From NCBI RefSeq assembly GCF_900100755.1, contig NZ_FNCI01000009.1, positions 57,112 through 121,111 on the forward strand: a stretch of 64,000 bases of DNA. Direction: 5' to 3'. The position numbers and the translations under genes were made by a program. Below are positions 7,644 through 18,019 of the stretch, piece after piece. The notes below the pieces were generated by a model. It was not told where the DNA came from and made no database searches. It saw nothing but the letters and a program-made list of their open reading frames with translations. This DNA is from Onishia taeanensis (GTDB lineage: Bacteria; Pseudomonadota; Gammaproteobacteria; Pseudomonadales; Halomonadaceae). Positions within the stretch are counted from its first letter, which is position 1; each line of letters begins with the position of its first letter.

Positions 7644-10010
7644 GTGCTGAAATCGCGACTGCTACCCTTGACGGTCTGGCTGCTGACGGCGCTGATGCTG
7701 TTCGGCTTGCCGGCACAGGCTCAAGAGAGCCCTCCCTCCGATGCCCCCGCCTACTCCACGCTGGCTGACCTGCTGGAAAATGAGGCAACCCGATCCCAGC
7801 TGATCGACCAACTGCGAGGCATGGCCGATAGCGCCCAGGAAGGCGCCAAGGAGAGCGCTCAGGCCGCAACCGACTCGAGCACCGCGGCCGCCGCCGATCA
7901 GGCCCCTAGCGGCCAGGAAGCCAATGCGGCCTCCCTGCCGCGCCAGCTGGCCGAAATGACCAGCACGATCGCCAGCGAGATCGGCAGCCAGCTCGAGGGG
8001 CTCGTGGCAGCGCTCAGCGGCATTTTCCAGGGGTCCGGCACGGGGCAGGCGTTCGACATGGACGCCTTCAGCTCGGCGGCACTGAACCTGGGGCTGGTGA
8101 TCATCGCCACCTTTGTGGTGTTCGTCGCGCTCAGGCGCATTGCACGCCCGGCCTTCTCATCGGTCGGCCGTTGGTCCCAGCAGGGGGCCGGCATGACGCC
8201 AGTGCTTCGCCTGGTGCTGGCCGTGGCGATCGCCGCCTTCGTCGACGTGCTGGTGATTGCGCTGGCCTACGTGGGCGGCAACCTGCTGGCCACTTTCGCT
8301 ATCGGCGAAAGCGGCGAGCTGTCGACCCGCGCCTCGCTGTTCCTCAATGCCTTCCTGGTCATCGAACTGCTCAAGGCGGGGGTACGCATGCTGTTCGCCT
8401 CTCGCTACGAGGGGCTGCGCCTGCTGCCCATCACAGCCAAAGAAGCGAGCTACTGGAACCGCTGGCTGGCTCGCCTGATCGGCCTGGTCGGCTACGGCCT
8501 GATGGTGGTGGTACCGCTGCTCAACTACTACCTGTCGCCGGCCCTTGGCGAAGGCGTAGGCGCCCTGATCATGATCGCCGCCTTCATTTATGCCGTAGGC
8601 GTGGTACTCAAGAACCGTCAGCGCCTGCGCGACGGCATCAATGCCCATGCCGCCAAGGCCACCATGAGTGCCACCCGGGTCTCGCTGAAGCTGTTTGCCC
8701 GCGTATGGCATCTGCTGGCGATCGCCTACTTCCTGATGGTGCTGGTGCTGACCTTCACCCGCCCGGAAGATGCGCTGCCCTTCGTGATGATCGCGACCTT
8801 ACAGACCCTCGTCGTGGTTGGCGCCGGCATGCTGATCTCCAGCTTCCTGACCCAAACCATCGGCAAGCGCATTCGGCTGCCGGATGACCTCAAGCGCAAA
8901 CTGCCGCTGCTCGAAACGCGCTTGAATGCCTACGTGCCCAACCTGCTGCGCGTGGTTCGGGTGCTGATCCTGATCACCGTGATCATGATCGCTGCCAGCG
9001 CCTGGGGCATCTTCGACCTGGCCGCCTGGTATGCCACCGACCTGGGCCACGGCCTGGTCGCCAAGGTCGTCAGCGTGCTGCTGATCGTGACCGTGGCCAT
9101 GGCCATCTGGATCGGGCTTGCCAGCTTGATCGAGCACCGCCTCAACCCCGAAACCGGCAGCGGCGAGCCCACGGCGCGCGCCCAAACGCTGCTGAGCCTG
9201 TTCCGCAACGCCCTGGCCATCACCATCATCGCCATGACGCTGATGATTGCGCTGTCCGAGATCGGCATCAATATCGGCCCGCTGATCGCAGGTGCCGGGG
9301 TGCTGGGCCTGGCCATCGGTTTCGGTGCCCAGAAGCTAGTACAGGACATCATCACCGGGGTGTTCATCCAGGTGGAAAACGCCATGAACACCGGCGATGT
9401 GGTTACCGTGGGTGGCGTCACCGGCACCGCTGAGCGCTTGAGCATCCGCTCCGTGGGCATCCGCGACCTGTCCGGCACCTACCACATCGTGCCCTTCTCA
9501 AGCGTCGATACCGTATCCAACTACATGCGTGAGTTCGCCTATCACGTCGGGGAATACGGCATCGCCTATCGCGAGAGCATCGACGAGGCGATCGAGTGCC
9601 TGAAGGATGCCTTCGAGGAGCTATCCGCCAGCGACGACCACAAGCAGAATCTGCTTGCGCCGCTGGAAGTCGCCGGCGTCATCGCTCTGGCCGACAGCTC
9701 GGTGAACATCCGCGTGCGCCTGAAGACCACGCCGGGCACCCAGTGGGCCACCGGTCGTGCCTACAATCGCTTGGTCAAGATGCACTTCGACGCGGCAGGC
9801 ATCGAGATTCCCTTCCCGCATACCACGCTCTATTTCGGCGAGGACAAGGATGGCTCGGCGCCAGCCGGCAACATTCGCGTCCTGGAAGGGCGTGCTAAGC
9901 GCCGCTCCAGTGCCGACAAGGACGACGAATCTCACGATGAGCAGCCGGTCGAGCAAGGCAAGGGATCGATTCCCGCGGTCGACTACGACGGTGAGAGCGA
10001 CGAGACCTGA
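7644..10010 (+). CDS. Large MscS-family mechanosensitive channel (YbiO-like)
   Basis: About 788 residues. A signal peptide (ends AQAQ) precedes a periplasmic Gln/Ala/Ser-rich coiled segment, then a series of transmembrane helices and the MscS core near the C-terminus: GPLIAGAGVLGLAIGFGAQ (Gly/Ala-rich pore helix), then LVQDIITGVFI and the beta domain DVVTVGGVTGTAERLSIRSV. The cytoplasmic alpha/beta vestibule follows, with a charged tail. Such channels release solutes on hypo-osmotic shock, a need in a halophile that accumulates ectoine. GTG 7644 is preferred because GGAG lies 6 bases upstream of it; ATG 7632 in the same frame is the alternative. Monocistronic, ending in a strong terminator. 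Confidence 0.9.
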   Translation: MLKSRLLPLTVWLLTALMLFGLPAQAQESPPSDAPAYSTLADLLENEATRSQLIDQLRGMADSAQEGAKESAQAATDSSTAAAADQAPSGQEANAASLPRQLAEMTSTIASEIGSQLEGLVAALSGIFQGSGTGQAFDMDAFSSAALNLGLVIIATFVVFVALRRIARPAFSSVGRWSQQGAGMTPVLRLVLAVAIAAFVDVLVIALAYVGGNLLATFAIGESGELSTRASLFLNAFLVIELLKAGVRMLFASRYEGLRLLPITAKEASYWNRWLARLIGLVGYGLMVVVPLLNYYLSPALGEGVGALIMIAAFIYAVGVVLKNRQRLRDGINAHAAKATMSATRVSLKLFARVWHLLAIAYFLMVLVLTFTRPEDALPFVMIATLQTLVVVGAGMLISSFLTQTIGKRIRLPDDLKRKLPLLETRLNAYVPNLLRVVRVLILITVIMIAASAWGIFDLAAWYATDLGHGLVAKVVSVLLIVTVAMAIWIGLASLIEHRLNPETGSGEPTARAQTLLSLFRNALAITIIAMTLMIALSEIGINIGPLIAGAGVLGLAIGFGAQKLVQDIITGVFIQVENAMNTGDVVTVGGVTGTAERLSIRSVGIRDLSGTYHIVPFSSVDTVSNYMREFAYHVGEYGIAYRESIDEAIECLKDAFEELSASDDHKQNLLAPLEVAGVIALADSSVNIRVRLKTTPGTQWATGRAYNRLVKMHFDAAGIEIPFPHTTLYFGEDKDGSAPAGNIRVLEGRAKRRSSADKDDESHDEQPVEQGKGSIPAVDYDGESDET

Positions 10011-10040
10011 TCCTGAATCAAATAGACAAGGATCGATCAT

Positions 10041-10066
10041 GGGCCACCCTTGGGTGGCCCTTTTTT
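10041..10066 (+). terminator. Intrinsic terminator of the MscS-type gene
   Basis: GGGCCACCC-TT-GGGTGGCCC followed by T6. From here to the hemY terminator (10302) the 230-base gap shows no convincing gene: reading frames there lack ribosome sites and family resemblance. Confidence 0.9.
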
Positions 10067-10301
10067 ATGCCCGGCTTCTGAACCGCGAGCATATCGCCAA
10101 GCGTTGACGGCCATCCCTGGCAAGCCATCACCTGGGCCGGTCACTGTCCTTCTGCTCGCCCCGGCCTGGGTCCCCCCTGGCCCGAGCCTGAGACTGGTGG
10201 GCAAGCGGCATCGACCCGGCTTGTTCATGCTGACCTCTGAGCGCCCAGGCTCAAGGCAGGGCTAGCGCTACCCCAGCCGGGTGATAGATACCCAGCGGCA
10301 T

Positions 10302-10327
10302 AAAAAAAGGGCGCCACGAGGGCGCCC
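10302..10327 (-). terminator. Intrinsic terminator of the hem operon
   Basis: Stem GGGCGCC (10309-10315) with GGCGCCC (10321-10327), loop ACGAG, and A7 at 10302-10308 giving U7 on the minus strand, 24 bases after the hemY stop. Confidence 0.85.
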
Positions 10328-10350
10328 GGAAGAGCAAAGCGGGAAATGGC

Positions 10351-11574
10351 TCAGCGATTGACATCGCTTGGCTGAGGCAGGGCGGGCAGCGAGCGGTCGA
10401 GTAGCTCGACGCTCTGGCGATAGTAGAGTTGGCTCTTGTTGTGCTCGCCAAGATTGGCAAACAGCCTGGCCAACTCGGCACAGACCACGCCACTGGGGCG
10501 CTGACGCTGGCTCGACTCGAAGTATTCCTGGGCCTTGCCCCAATAGGCGTTGCGCAGCGACAGACGCCCCAGGGTCAGCAGCAGGTCCGGGTCGTTGGGA
10601 CGCTCCTGCAGCCACTTCTCGGCATAGGCCAGCTGGCGCGACGCATCGACGTTGAGAAGCCCGTAGCGAAGCACCAACCGTGCATCCCAGTGATCCTTCA
10701 GCGAATGGCGCAGCAGGCGCTCGGCGATGCCTTCCTCGCCGCCGCGCACCAGCGCTTCGGCGTAAAGCCCCACCAGCTCGATATTACTGCGCAGGTGGTC
10801 GGGCATGTCGGCCCACAGGTTACGCACTCGCTCGATATCGTCGGGATTGCGCGAGGCCTGCACGATCAGCTCCCGATAGGCACGCTGCTCGAGCTCCTGG
10901 CGTTCGTCCTCGGCGATCAGTTGATGTCTCGCGAGGCGCGGCATCAGCCGGCGCAGACCATCCCAGTCGCTGACACTCAGGTACGCCTGCTTGAGCAGCT
11001 TGAGGATCTGCGGGTGGTCGGGCAGCTGCTTGTCGAGGCGCGTCAGGGTCGCCAGCGCTTCCTCGTAGTGCTGGCGGTCGAGCATCAACTGGGCCTGCAC
11101 CATGCCCACTGCCGTGTCGGCGCCCTCGGTAGAGAGATGAGCGCGCTTGAGCAGGGTATCGGCCTGCTCGTAGCGCCCCTGATAGTGGGCCGCCAGCGCC
11201 GCGGAAAGATAGTTGACCAGCGGCGTACTGGAATCATCGGCCGCCTTGACCAGCGACTTCTCGGCGCGCTTCCAGCGCCCTTCGGCCAACGCCACCAGGC
11301 CACGTACCGTGCGACGCATGGCGTTGCGGTTACGGTTGCGGCTGCTCCACAGCTTGAGGCGGCTGACCGGCCGGCGCATGCGCATCAGCAGGCGCAGCGC
11401 GAAATGCAGCACCAGGAAAGCCCCTAGCAGTAGCACCAGGCCGAACCAGAATGAGGTCTGCACTGAGGTATCGCCGACGCGCACCAGCCAGTAGCCGGGT
11501 AATGTCTGCATCAGCTGCCCAAACAGGGCGCCAACGGCCAGCCCCAGAACGATCAGCAGGATCAGCTTTCTCAT
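10351..11574 (-). CDS. hemY: HemY, TPR-containing inner-membrane protein of the heme operon
   Basis: A 407-residue protein with two N-terminal membrane helices (about 4-22 and 43-64) flanking a short loop, then tetratricopeptide repeats over the rest. Family landmarks are GYWLVRVGDTSVQTSFWF, then LVALAEGRWKRAEK. This is the proteobacterial HemY N-domain protein, not protoporphyrinogen oxidase; its function in heme synthesis is suggested by gene order and interaction data but remains indirect. ATG 11574 follows GGGAGGTGATG and overlaps the hemX stop by 4 bases (ATGA), so the two are coupled. Confidence 0.93.
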   Translation of the reverse strand: MRKLILLIVLGLAVGALFGQLMQTLPGYWLVRVGDTSVQTSFWFGLVLLLGAFLVLHFALRLLMRMRRPVSRLKLWSSRNRNRNAMRRTVRGLVALAEGRWKRAEKSLVKAADDSSTPLVNYLSAALAAHYQGRYEQADTLLKRAHLSTEGADTAVGMVQAQLMLDRQHYEEALATLTRLDKQLPDHPQILKLLKQAYLSVSDWDGLRRLMPRLARHQLIAEDERQELEQRAYRELIVQASRNPDDIERVRNLWADMPDHLRSNIELVGLYAEALVRGGEEGIAERLLRHSLKDHWDARLVLRYGLLNVDASRQLAYAEKWLQERPNDPDLLLTLGRLSLRNAYWGKAQEYFESSQRQRPSGVVCAELARLFANLGEHNKSQLYYRQSVELLDRSLPALPQPSDVNR

Positions 11575-13103
11575 GCATCACCTCCCTGGGCACCGGCATC
11601 GAAACGCGTCTGCATGAAGTGCGCCATGGCCTGCTGAGAACCGCTGATGTCCGGAAGCTCGGGGCGAATCGTCTTGTCACGCATCTCGCTGAGACGGGCG
11701 ATGGAGGTTTTGACGCTATCGCGATCGGTATCGTAGTAGCCCTTGATCAGGGTCACGGCCTTGTCGAGGCTGGCCCGGTACAGCTCTGGCTCTTCTTTAA
11801 GCAGCGCCAGCTGGGCCTGCTCGATCACCAGACGCACGTTCTGACGCAGGTAGGATTCCTGCTCGGGGGTGATCAGGGCTTCCAGGGCCTGGTCGTGGCG
11901 GCGCACCGTGACCAGATCCTTGAGCTCGCTGCCAAAGCGCTTGAGCTGCTGCTGCCAGTCTCCGCTGGGAGGCGTCTCGATCTTGCCTTCGGCGGCGATC
12001 TCGGCCACATCCTGCTTGAGGGGCAGGCTGGCCAGCTGCTCCTGCTGGGCATTCAGCGACAGGTAGAGACCGGTGCGATCGACCTTCGGCACCGCATCCA
12101 GCTTGGCGAGTTCATCGGCAACGGCCCGGCGCACCGGCAACAGCGCCGGGTTGTCGGCCTCTTTCAGACGCTTGTCGGCGGTCTCAAGCAGCGCCATGGC
12201 GCCGCCCACATCACGCTCGAGCTGCAGCCGCTGGTTGGCCAGGCGCAGCAGGTAAGCGACTTCGGCATGCAGCCACTCGCGCTCATCGGTCTGCTGCTGG
12301 CTATTGAGCTCATCGAGCACGCCATCCAGGGTGTCATTGACCTGGCTTTGGTAGTCGGAAAACTCACTTTGGACGCTGGTCACGGCGTCATCCACCGAGG
12401 CGCGGGCCTGCTCGGCCTCGCTGAGGCGACTCTCCAGGGTGCTGACGGCCTCGCTGTTGGAATCGACCTGCGCCAGGCGCTGTTGCTGCTGCTCCAGGCG
12501 CTGCCAGCCGAACCAGCCAGCGGCCGCCACGCCCACGGCCAACAGGATCACCAGCACCAGCGCAAGGATACCGGCGGTCTGACGCCCGCCGCCGTTCCCG
12601 CCTGAGGCCGCCGTGGCGGAACCGCCCTGGCCGGTGCCTCCGGCGCCAGCCGCTGTCGGACCAGTTGAAGAAGCCTTTGACGTTGCAGCCGAGGACTTTG
12701 TGGCCTGAGTGCTCGACGCCGATGCGCCGGCCGAGGCCTTGTCACTCGTGCCGCTGGCCGCCTTGCTCTCTGCGCCTTTGCTTTCAGCGCTCTTGTTCTC
12801 AGCGCTTTGGCTCTCCGCCCCCTTGCTGCTCGCCTGCGACGAGGCGTCTTCGCTCTGGGCGCCGGCGCTATCGCGGGCATTGGAGGTGCGGCCCTTGCCG
12901 CCGCGACGCCCCCTGGGGCGGCCGCGGGAACTGGTCTTGTTCGCCTCGCCCGTGCCAGATGCATCCGCTGAACGGGTATCCGGCGCATCGGCGGTCGACG
13001 ACTCGGCGCCCGACGATGAGGTGTCATTCTGAGCAGCGGCGGCCGAGGCGGAAGTGCCCGGCGCCTGCTGCGGTTCGTCCTGATCGTGTGATTGCTTGCT
13101 CAT
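11571..13103 (-). CDS. hemX: HemX, membrane protein of the heme operon with a long disordered N-terminus
   Basis: A 510-residue protein. Residues 1-175 are low complexity (Ser/Ala/Gly/Glu, with SAESKGAESK-type repeats) and should face the cytoplasm. A single membrane helix lies at about 176-199, then a coiled-coil (EQQQQRLAQ onward) and the conserved HemX domain to the C-terminus (for example NQRLQLERDV, then LLKEEPELYRASLDKA). It is often annotated uroporphyrinogen-III C-methyltransferase, but the methylase motifs are absent and HemX proteins are not known to have that activity. Unusually, residues 59-71 (SRGRPRGRRGGKG) look like an AT-hook DNA-binding motif. Six bases separate its start from the hemD stop. 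Confidence 0.92.
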   Translation of the reverse strand: MSKQSHDQDEPQQAPGTSASAAAAQNDTSSSGAESSTADAPDTRSADASGTGEANKTSSRGRPRGRRGGKGRTSNARDSAGAQSEDASSQASSKGAESQSAENKSAESKGAESKAASGTSDKASAGASASSTQATKSSAATSKASSTGPTAAGAGGTGQGGSATAASGGNGGGRQTAGILALVLVILLAVGVAAAGWFGWQRLEQQQQRLAQVDSNSEAVSTLESRLSEAEQARASVDDAVTSVQSEFSDYQSQVNDTLDGVLDELNSQQQTDEREWLHAEVAYLLRLANQRLQLERDVGGAMALLETADKRLKEADNPALLPVRRAVADELAKLDAVPKVDRTGLYLSLNAQQEQLASLPLKQDVAEIAAEGKIETPPSGDWQQQLKRFGSELKDLVTVRRHDQALEALITPEQESYLRQNVRLVIEQAQLALLKEEPELYRASLDKAVTLIKGYYDTDRDSVKTSIARLSEMRDKTIRPELPDISGSQQAMAHFMQTRFDAGAQGGDA

Positions 13104-13109
13104 CTGTCG

Positions 13110-13928
13110 CTAGCCCTTTTCAAGATCGTCATGATCGACATCGGCACCGTCCAGGTGGCAGGCCCTGGCGACTTCAGCCGCCAGAGCGACTGGCGTGGCG
13201 CCTGTGGCTACGCGACAACGCGCGAAACCCAGGCTGCCTGCCAGTGTAGCCAAGCGCTGGCTGGAAACGATTAGCGGTTGGTTCAACGCTACCGGTTGGC
13301 ACCATCCTGCCAGATGTTCGAGGATTTCGCCGCTACTCACCACGAGTGCGGCGTAGTCGCCAGTCGCCAGCCGCTGCTGCATGCTCGCTTCTGGCGTGAG
13401 AAGCACCCGCCGGTAGACCGCTAGCCGGGTCAGGCGAGCGCCACGCGCCGCCAGGGTATCGGCCAGCAAAGGGCGCCCCCCCTCGCCGGCCACCACCAAC
13501 ACTTTCTGCTCATTAAGCACCTGCAGCGAAGGCAGCGCCAGCAACGCCTCGCTGGTATCCCCTTGCGCCTGGCCTGTTTCGCCAGCGCCATGGCCGGCGC
13601 CTGGCAGATGGACACGAACGCCGAGCCGTTCATGCAGGATAGCGGCGGTGGCGGCACCTACCGCATAAAAATCCACACCGACCGGCAGCTGCGGCCAATA
13701 GCGATCGACTGCTTCGGCCAAACACTCGGCCGCAAAGGGGCTGACCACCACCACTCGCCGGAACTCATCGATGTTCAGCCAGAGGCTGCGCTGCTCCGGA
13801 GTTTCCGGCAGCGCTTCCAGGCGCATCACCTCGAGGGGCTCGGGGGTAGCACCGGTCGCCGCGATAGCGGCGGCCAGATGTCGTGCCCGCTCACCGGGCC
13901 GGGTGATCAGTACCCGCGGCGGCGCCAT
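13110..13928 (-). CDS. hemD: Uroporphyrinogen-III synthase
   Basis: A 272-residue two-lobed enzyme that closes hydroxymethylbilane to uroporphyrinogen III with inversion of ring D. Sequence is poorly conserved across the family; recognisable parts are the opening VLITRPGERARHLAAAI, the EQKVLVVAGEGGRPLLADTL core and LVVSSGEILEHLAGWC near the C-terminal lobe. ATG 13928 is preferred; a TTG six bases upstream overlaps hemC and has no better ribosome site. It follows hemC after a 2-base gap, which fits the conserved hemC-hemD pair. Confidence 0.92.
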   Translation of the reverse strand: MAPPRVLITRPGERARHLAAAIAATGATPEPLEVMRLEALPETPEQRSLWLNIDEFRRVVVVSPFAAECLAEAVDRYWPQLPVGVDFYAVGAATAAILHERLGVRVHLPGAGHGAGETGQAQGDTSEALLALPSLQVLNEQKVLVVAGEGGRPLLADTLAARGARLTRLAVYRRVLLTPEASMQQRLATGDYAALVVSSGEILEHLAGWCQPVALNQPLIVSSQRLATLAGSLGFARCRVATGATPVALAAEVARACHLDGADVDHDDLEKG

Positions 13929-13930
13929 GC

Positions 13931-14872
13931 TCAAACGTCGCCGTAGACTCGGGCAAGAATCTCGCCGGCGCCCTGATCGAGCAGATCCTCGGCGACCCGA
14001 ATGCCCAGCGCCTCGGGCTCTTCAGCCGAGCCACGCCCCTCGGCGCGCAGCACCTGGGTGCCTTCGGGGTTGCCCACCAGGGCACGCAGCCAGAGGGTGC
14101 GACCGCCGTCCTCGAAGACCGCATGGCCGCCGATCGGCACCTGGCAGCCGCCCTCGAGGCGGGTGTTCATGGCCCGCTCGGCGCGCACCCGGGCTGCGGT
14201 ATCCGGGTCATCGAGGGCCGCTAGAAGACGCACCAGGTCGGCGTCATCGTTGCGGCACTCGATGCCCAGGGCGCCCTGGCCGCAGGCCGGCAGGCTGACC
14301 TCGGGGGGCATGTCCTGGGCGATGCGGTCCTCGAGCCCCAGGCGCTTGAGCCCGGACGTAGCAAGGATGATGGCGTCGAATTCGCCGTCATCGAGCTTTC
14401 GCAGGCGAGTCTGGACATTGCCACGCAGGCTCAGCACCTCAATGTCCGGGCGCGCCTCGCGCACCTGCAGGCCACGCCGCAGGCTCGAGGTGCCGACTCG
14501 GGCGCCTTCGGGGAGTTCATCTAGCGAAGAATACTGGTTGGAGACGAAGGCATCGGTGGGCTCGGCCCCCTCGAGGATCACCGATAGCCCCAGCCCTTCC
14601 GGGAAGTGCATCGGCACGTCTTTCATCGAGTGCACGGCGATGTCGGCGCGGCCATCGAGCATGGCGTCCTCGAGCTCCTTGACGAACAATCCCTTGCCGC
14701 CGACCTTGGCCAGCGGCGTGTCGAGAATCTTGTCACCGCGAGTGGACATGGCCACCAGTTCGACCTCGAGATCGGGGTACAGGGCCATCAGGCGGTCGCG
14801 CACATGCTCGGCTTGCCATAGGGCGAGAAGGCTCTTGCGGGTGGCGATGCGTAAGGTTGGCTTGGCAGGCAC
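13931..14872 (-). CDS. hemC: Hydroxymethylbilane synthase (porphobilinogen deaminase)
   Basis: A 313-residue cytoplasmic enzyme that polymerises four porphobilinogens on its dipyrromethane cofactor. Visible features: [19 protein letters not shown] at the start, [22 protein letters not shown], the substrate-binding Arg region [15 protein letters not shown], and the cofactor Cys in [15 protein letters not shown] take GTG 14872, preceded by GGAG at 6-base spacing, because it gives exactly the E. coli length (313); ATG 14950 or 15061 would add unrelated residues and lack ribosome sites. First gene of hemCDXY and divergent from argH. Confidence 0.96.
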   Translation of the reverse strand: MPAKPTLRIATRKSLLALWQAEHVRDRLMALYPDLEVELVAMSTRGDKILDTPLAKVGGKGLFVKELEDAMLDGRADIAVHSMKDVPMHFPEGLGLSVILEGAEPTDAFVSNQYSSLDELPEGARVGTSSLRRGLQVREARPDIEVLSLRGNVQTRLRKLDDGEFDAIILATSGLKRLGLEDRIAQDMPPEVSLPACGQGALGIECRNDDADLVRLLAALDDPDTAARVRAERAMNTRLEGGCQVPIGGHAVFEDGGRTLWLRALVGNPEGTQVLRAEGRGSAEEPEALGIRVAEDLLDQGAGEILARVYGDV

Positions 14873-15097
14873 AGTGATCTCCAATCGGGGCAAGACGCGT
14901 CTCGGGCGGCGCTCGAGACGGTAGCGGGGCGAGATGCCCGCGTCGGTCATGACATCATCATAAAGCACCCGCCAGAGCAGGAAAAATTCTCTCGTCCCGG
15001 CTGTTGCGCCCCGGCGGGCAGCGTGGCCAGTCCCGCCGACTCTGGTACACTCCGGAGTCATACTCTCATGCTACTTCACAGCGGGATTGCCAGTCCG

Positions 15098-16501
15098 ATG
15101 ACGACGTCTACCAATCAGTCCTGGGGCGGTCGCTTCAGCGAGCCCACCGATGCCTTCGTCGAGCGTTTCACTGCCTCGGTGGACTTCGACCAGCGCCTCT
15201 ATCACCACGATATCCGCGGTTCCATTGCCCACGCCACCATGCTCGAACGGGTCGGCGTGCTGACCACCGACGAGCGCGATGCCATCATCCAGGGCCTCGG
15301 TGAAATCGAGCAGGAAATTGCCGAAGGCCGCTTCGCCTGGTCGGTGAAGCTCGAAGACGTGCATATGAATCTCGAGGCGCGGCTGACCGACAAGATCGGC
15401 ATCACCGGCAAGAAGCTGCACACCGGGCGCTCGCGCAACGACCAGATCGCCACCGACATTCGTCTTTACCTGCGCGACGAGATCGATGCGGTCAGCGCCG
15501 AGCTTGGCCGCCTGCGTGGGGGGCTGATCGAACTGGCCGCCGGCGAAGCCGACACCATCATGCCCGGCTTCACGCACCTGCAGACTGCACAGCCGGTGAC
15601 CTTCGGCCACCATCTGCTGGCCTGGCAGGAAATGCTGACCCGCGACCACGAGCGTCTGCTCGACTGCCGCCGCCGCGTCAACGTGATGCCGCTGGGCGCC
15701 GCGGCGCTGGCCGGCACCACCTTCCCCATCGACCGTCACATCACCGCCGAGCTGCTTGGCTTCGAGCGGCCCAGCGAGAACAGCCTGGACTCGGTGAGCG
15801 ATCGCGACTTCGCCATCGAATTCACGTCCTTTGCCAGCCTGTTGCTGATGCACATGTCGCGCATGAGCGAAGAACTGGTGCTATGGACCAGCGCCCAGTT
15901 CGACTTTATCGACCTGCCCGACCGCTTCTGCACCGGCTCCTCGATCATGCCGCAGAAGAAGAACCCGGACGTGCCGGAACTGGTGCGCGGCAAGAGCGGC
16001 CGCGTCTTCGGTCACCTGATGAGCCTGCTGACGCTGATGAAGTCGCAGCCCTTGGCCTACAACAAGGACAATCAGGAAGACAAGGAACCGCTGTTCGACA
16101 CCCTCGATACCGTCAAGGGTTGCCTCAAGGCCTTCGCCGACATGGTGCCGGCCATCGAGGCCAAGGCCGACAGCATGTATGAAGCAGCGCGCAAGGGGTT
16201 CTCGACCGCCACCGACCTCGCCGACTACCTGGTGCGCAAGGGCGTGGCCTTCCGCGACGCCCACGAGATCGTCGGCCAATCGGTCGCCTTCGGTTTGAAG
16301 GAAGGCAAGGACCTGTCGGAGATGACCCTCGACGAGCTTCAGCAGTTCTCCGACATCATCGGCGAGGATGTCTTCGAAGTGCTGACCCTGGAAGGCTCGG
16401 TAGCGGCCCGCGACCACATCGGTGGCACCGCCCCGGATCAGGTCCGTGCCGCCGCCCAGCGCGCCCGCGACGCCCTGGCGGCCCTGCGTAGCGAGGGCTG
16501 A
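15098..16501 (+). CDS. argH: Argininosuccinate lyase
   Basis: A 467-residue tetrameric enzyme, last step of arginine synthesis (argininosuccinate to arginine and fumarate). The fumarase/aspartase signature [12 protein letters not shown] is clear at about 280-291, with [20 protein letters not shown] at the N-terminus and [16 protein letters not shown] and [16 protein letters not shown] around the active site. ATG 15098 ([13 protein letters not shown]) fits the family; an upstream in-frame ATG at 15068 is possible. The small lipoprotein gene lptM follows after 1 base. Confidence 0.97.
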   Translation: MTTSTNQSWGGRFSEPTDAFVERFTASVDFDQRLYHHDIRGSIAHATMLERVGVLTTDERDAIIQGLGEIEQEIAEGRFAWSVKLEDVHMNLEARLTDKIGITGKKLHTGRSRNDQIATDIRLYLRDEIDAVSAELGRLRGGLIELAAGEADTIMPGFTHLQTAQPVTFGHHLLAWQEMLTRDHERLLDCRRRVNVMPLGAAALAGTTFPIDRHITAELLGFERPSENSLDSVSDRDFAIEFTSFASLLLMHMSRMSEELVLWTSAQFDFIDLPDRFCTGSSIMPQKKNPDVPELVRGKSGRVFGHLMSLLTLMKSQPLAYNKDNQEDKEPLFDTLDTVKGCLKAFADMVPAIEAKADSMYEAARKGFSTATDLADYLVRKGVAFRDAHEIVGQSVAFGLKEGKDLSEMTLDELQQFSDIIGEDVFEVLTLEGSVAARDHIGGTAPDQVRAAAQRARDALAALRSEG

Positions 16502-16502
16502 G

Positions 16503-16742
16503 ATGAAGACTGAGATGCGCGCCCTGACGATCATCGCCCTGGCGACCGCCCTGCTGCTCGCTGGCTGCGGCCAGAAAGGACCGCTGTATATGCCCGCTGA
16601 CCGCCAAGGCGACAACGCCGCCATGGTCAGTGAGCAAGCGAGTGAGAAACCGAGCAAGACGGCAAACGGCGATAGCAACGACCAGGCCGGGGACAACATG
16701 CCGGCCGATACGGCCCCCGACGCACCCGAAGACGAGAGCTGA
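16503..16742 (+). CDS. lptM: LPS translocon maturation lipoprotein LptM (YifL)
   Basis: A 79-residue lipoprotein with lipobox LLAGC and the family signature directly after it (CGQKGPLYMP). In E. coli LptM mimics lipopolysaccharide to help LptD fold and form its disulfides. The tail after residue 35 is acidic, Asp/Ala/Pro-rich and probably disordered. ATG 16503 lies one base after the argH stop; ATG 16515 is an alternative. The lptM-lysA-dapF order is typical for gammaproteobacteria. Confidence 0.88.
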   Translation: MKTEMRALTIIALATALLLAGCGQKGPLYMPADRQGDNAAMVSEQASEKPSKTANGDSNDQAGDNMPADTAPDAPEDES

Positions 16743-16744
16743 GC

Positions 16745-18019
16745 ATGGATCATTTCGACTACCGCAACGGCGTGCTGCATGCAGAAGACGTGCCCTTGGC
16801 GTCGGTCGCCGAGCGCTTCGGCACGCCCTGCTACGTCTATTCCCGGGCTACCCTGGAGCGGCATTTCCGCGCCTACGATGAGGCGCTGGGCAGCCACCCG
16901 CACCTGATCTGCTACGCGGTCAAGGCCAACTCCAACCTCGCCGTGCTCAACGTGCTGGCCCGCCTCGGCGCCGGCTTCGACATCGTGTCCCGGGGCGAGC
17001 TGGAGCGGGTGATGGCCGCCGGCGGCGACCCCGCCAAAGTGGTGTTCTCCGGCGTTGCCAAGCAGGAAGACGAGATGGCCCGCGCCCTGGAGCTTGGCAT
17101 CAAGTGCTTCAACGTCGAATCGCTGCCCGAACTCGAGCGCCTCAACGCCGTCGCCGAACGGCTCGGCAAGGTGGCGCCGGTGTCGCTGCGGGTCAATCCC
17201 GACGTCGACGCCCGCACTCACCCCTATATTTCCACCGGCCTCAAGGACAACAAGTTCGGCATCCCGGTGGACGACGCCCTGGCGGCCTACGAGCGGGCCG
17301 CCGCCCTGCCTCATCTCGAGGTGGTCGGCGTCGACTGCCATATCGGCTCGCAGCTCACCGAGCTTGCGCCCTTCCTCGATGCTCTCGACCGCCTGCTGGC
17401 GCTGCTCGAGCGCTTAGAGGAACGCGGCATCCAGGTCGAGCATCTGGATCTCGGCGGCGGTCTCGGCGTGCCCTATCAGGGCGAGCGGCCTCCCGAGCCC
17501 TTCGCCTATGCCACCGCCCTGCTCGAGCGCCTGGCGAGTCGCGGCGGCCGTTCGCTGACCCTGCTGTTCGAGCCGGGCCGCTCGATCGCCGCCAACGCCG
17601 GGGTGATGCTGACCCGGGTCGAGTTCCTGAAGCCCGGCGAGACCAAGAACTTTGCCATCGTCGACGCGGCCATGAACGACCTGATTCGCCCGGCGCTATA
17701 CCAGGCCTGGCAGGCGATCCTGCCGGTCGACACCCGCGAGCCCCGCGAAAGCGCCACCTTCGATGTGGCCGGCCCGGTCTGCGAGACCGGCGACTTCCTG
17801 GGCAAGGACCGGGAACTGGCGATCGCCCCGGGCGATCTGCTGGCGGTCCGCTCGGCCGGCGCCTATGGCTTCGTGATGGCCTCGAATTACAACAGCCGCC
17901 CGCGGCCTGCCGAGGTGATGGTCGATGGCGAGACGCTGCACCTGGTGCGTCGCCGCGAGCGGGTCGAGGAGCTGTGGAACGGCGAGGCGCTGCTCCCCGA
18001 TGGTCCGGAGGCGAGCTGA
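16745..18019 (+). CDS. lysA: Diaminopimelate decarboxylase
   Basis: A 424-residue PLP enzyme that makes L-lysine from meso-diaminopimelate. The PLP lysine lies in [13 protein letters not shown] (about residue 59), glycine loop [12 protein letters not shown] binds phosphate, and [11 protein letters not shown] is the dimer-partner active-site motif. It starts 2 bases after lptM and its TGA overlaps the dapF ATG (TGATG), so the lysine genes are translationally coupled; dapF makes its substrate. Confidence 0.98.
   Translation: MDHFDYRNGVLHAEDVPLASVAERFGTPCYVYSRATLERHFRAYDEALGSHPHLICYAVKANSNLAVLNVLARLGAGFDIVSRGELERVMAAGGDPAKVVFSGVAKQEDEMARALELGIKCFNVESLPELERLNAVAERLGKVAPVSLRVNPDVDARTHPYISTGLKDNKFGIPVDDALAAYERAAALPHLEVVGVDCHIGSQLTELAPFLDALDRLLALLERLEERGIQVEHLDLGGGLGVPYQGERPPEPFAYATALLERLASRGGRSLTLLFEPGRSIAANAGVMLTRVEFLKPGETKNFAIVDAAMNDLIRPALYQAWQAILPVDTREPRESATFDVAGPVCETGDFLGKDRELAIAPGDLLAVRSAGAYGFVMASNYNSRPRPAEVMVDGETLHLVRRRERVEELWNGEALLPDGPEAS

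Noticed and set aside
11571..13103. HemX as a true uroporphyrinogen-III methyltransferase
   Set aside because: No SUMT motifs are present; the common annotation is inherited from gene position only.
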